DNA of 14,812 nt from JANRKG01 sp033763635 (lineage in GTDB: Bacteria; Cyanobacteriota; Cyanobacteriia; GCF-001939115): assembly GCA_033763635.1 (NCBI GenBank), contig JANRKG010000320.1, forward strand, positions 1 to 14,812, read 5' to 3'. The notes under the pieces are model-generated. The model made no database searches. It was not told where the DNA came from and saw only the letters and a list, made by a program, of their open reading frames with translations. The position numbers and the translations under genes are program-made. Below are positions 14,543 to 14,812 of this stretch, piece by piece. How positions within the stretch are numbered: position 1 is the stretch's first letter; each line of letters opens with the position of its first letter.

Positions 14543-14585
14543 CCAGAAGAGTTCAAGTATTTTTACTTGAACTCTTCTGGCTTTT
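14543..14585 (+). terminator. Strong terminator of the Rbp gene
   Basis: A perfect 17-bp stem (14543-14559 and 14564-14580) with a TTTT loop is followed by CTTTT. It is unusually long for a bacterial terminator and could also end transcription from the other strand, because an A-rich stretch precedes it less clearly. Confidence 0.9.
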
Positions 14586-14619
14586 AAGGGTCATGTAGCA
14601 AAATAACATCCCTGTGGGT

Positions 14620-14677
14620 CGGGTTTCGACTTCGCTCAATCCGCAAAAGATCGAGGGCTGAGCGAAGCCAAAACCCG
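14620..14677. repeat. Cyanobacterial-type dispersed palindromic repeat
   Basis: The arms CGGGTTT plus ACTTCGCTCA (14620-14638) and TGAGCGAAG plus AAAACCCG (14659-14677) form a long imperfect hairpin with a loop rich in A and G. Sequences of this TTCGCTCA...TGAGCGAAG type, flanked by GGGTTT/AAACCC, are common dispersed repeats in cyanobacterial genomes (from memory). It is likely one copy of a MITE-like or REP-like family. Confidence 0.55.
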
Positions 14678-14812
14678 GTGACTGATACTTTATCAATTTG
14701 CAAATCCCTCGCTTAGCAATAAGGAGATTTCCAGAAAAGAGATTACCTGTGGTGGGGCCGAGGACAACCCGAAGGGGACACCGACGGCTGCGGTGGGGGG
14801 GTGGGGTGTGGG
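14678..14812. other. Window end, no gene recognised, G-rich terminus
   Basis: No coding or RNA gene is evident. The last ~20 nt are G tracts (GGGGGGG, GGGG, GGG) separated by single T or TGT, which could form a G-quadruplex. Confidence 0.4.

Overview
The window looks cyanobacterial. HIP1-type octamers (GCGATCGC) recur on both strands, for example near 604, 2529, 4514, 7110, 7660 and 14459. The gene content fits too: PEP-CTERM proteins, a DUF4278 protein, an RRM-type Rbp protein, a GlsB/YeaQ-like membrane protein and multidomain hybrid histidine kinases. The species cannot be named from the sequence; a filamentous, Leptolyngbya- or Oscillatoria-like genome is only a guess.

Layout: (1) 1-1360 holds the 3' end of an SH3-like protein, a minus-strand four-helix membrane protein (300-698) and a GlsB/YeaQ-type stress membrane protein (1008-1280) with a good terminator. 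(2) 1360-3936 is sparse: a PEP-CTERM exported protein (1699-2469), a 59-residue DUF4278 protein (2708-2887) with its own terminator, then about 1 kb of decayed DNA with a 46-bp tandem duplication, an 11-bp inverted repeat and traces of old minus-strand coding sequence. (3) 3937-5658 is an exported amidase-signature enzyme with a C-terminal PEP-CTERM-like sorting signal. (4) 5884-11317 is a tightly coupled three-gene operon: an RsbQ/KAI2/D14-type alpha/beta hydrolase, a membrane GAF-PAS hybrid histidine kinase (16-nt overlap) and a REC-PAS-kinase-REC protein (ATGA overlap). (5) On the minus strand, converging on that operon, a MerR-like regulator (13843-13166) is coupled through ATGA to a protein joining a von Willebrand A domain to a macro (ADP-ribose-binding) domain (13169-11412). 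A perfect 11-bp inverted repeat with a consensus TTGACA in its spacer lies just upstream. (6) 14194-14499 encodes a small RNA-binding protein with a long leader and a very strong terminator, followed by a cyanobacterial-type palindromic repeat and a G-rich window end.

How the genes may work together: the hydrolase-kinase operon reads as a small-molecule sensing module. In Bacillus RsbQ works with the PAS domain of the phosphatase RsbP; here two histidine kinases take the place of the phosphatase. No DNA-binding output protein is encoded with them, so the phosphate presumably passes to a receiver encoded elsewhere or between the kinases' own receivers. The MerR-VWA-macro pair looks like a self-regulated unit in which the VWA part could scaffold a metal-dependent protein contact and the macro part could read ADP-ribose, although its catalytic-loop residues are altered. 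The two exported proteins with PEP-CTERM-type tails share an unusual upstream pattern of TAAAG-type elements repeated at exactly 11 bp, which suggests one shared response regulator.
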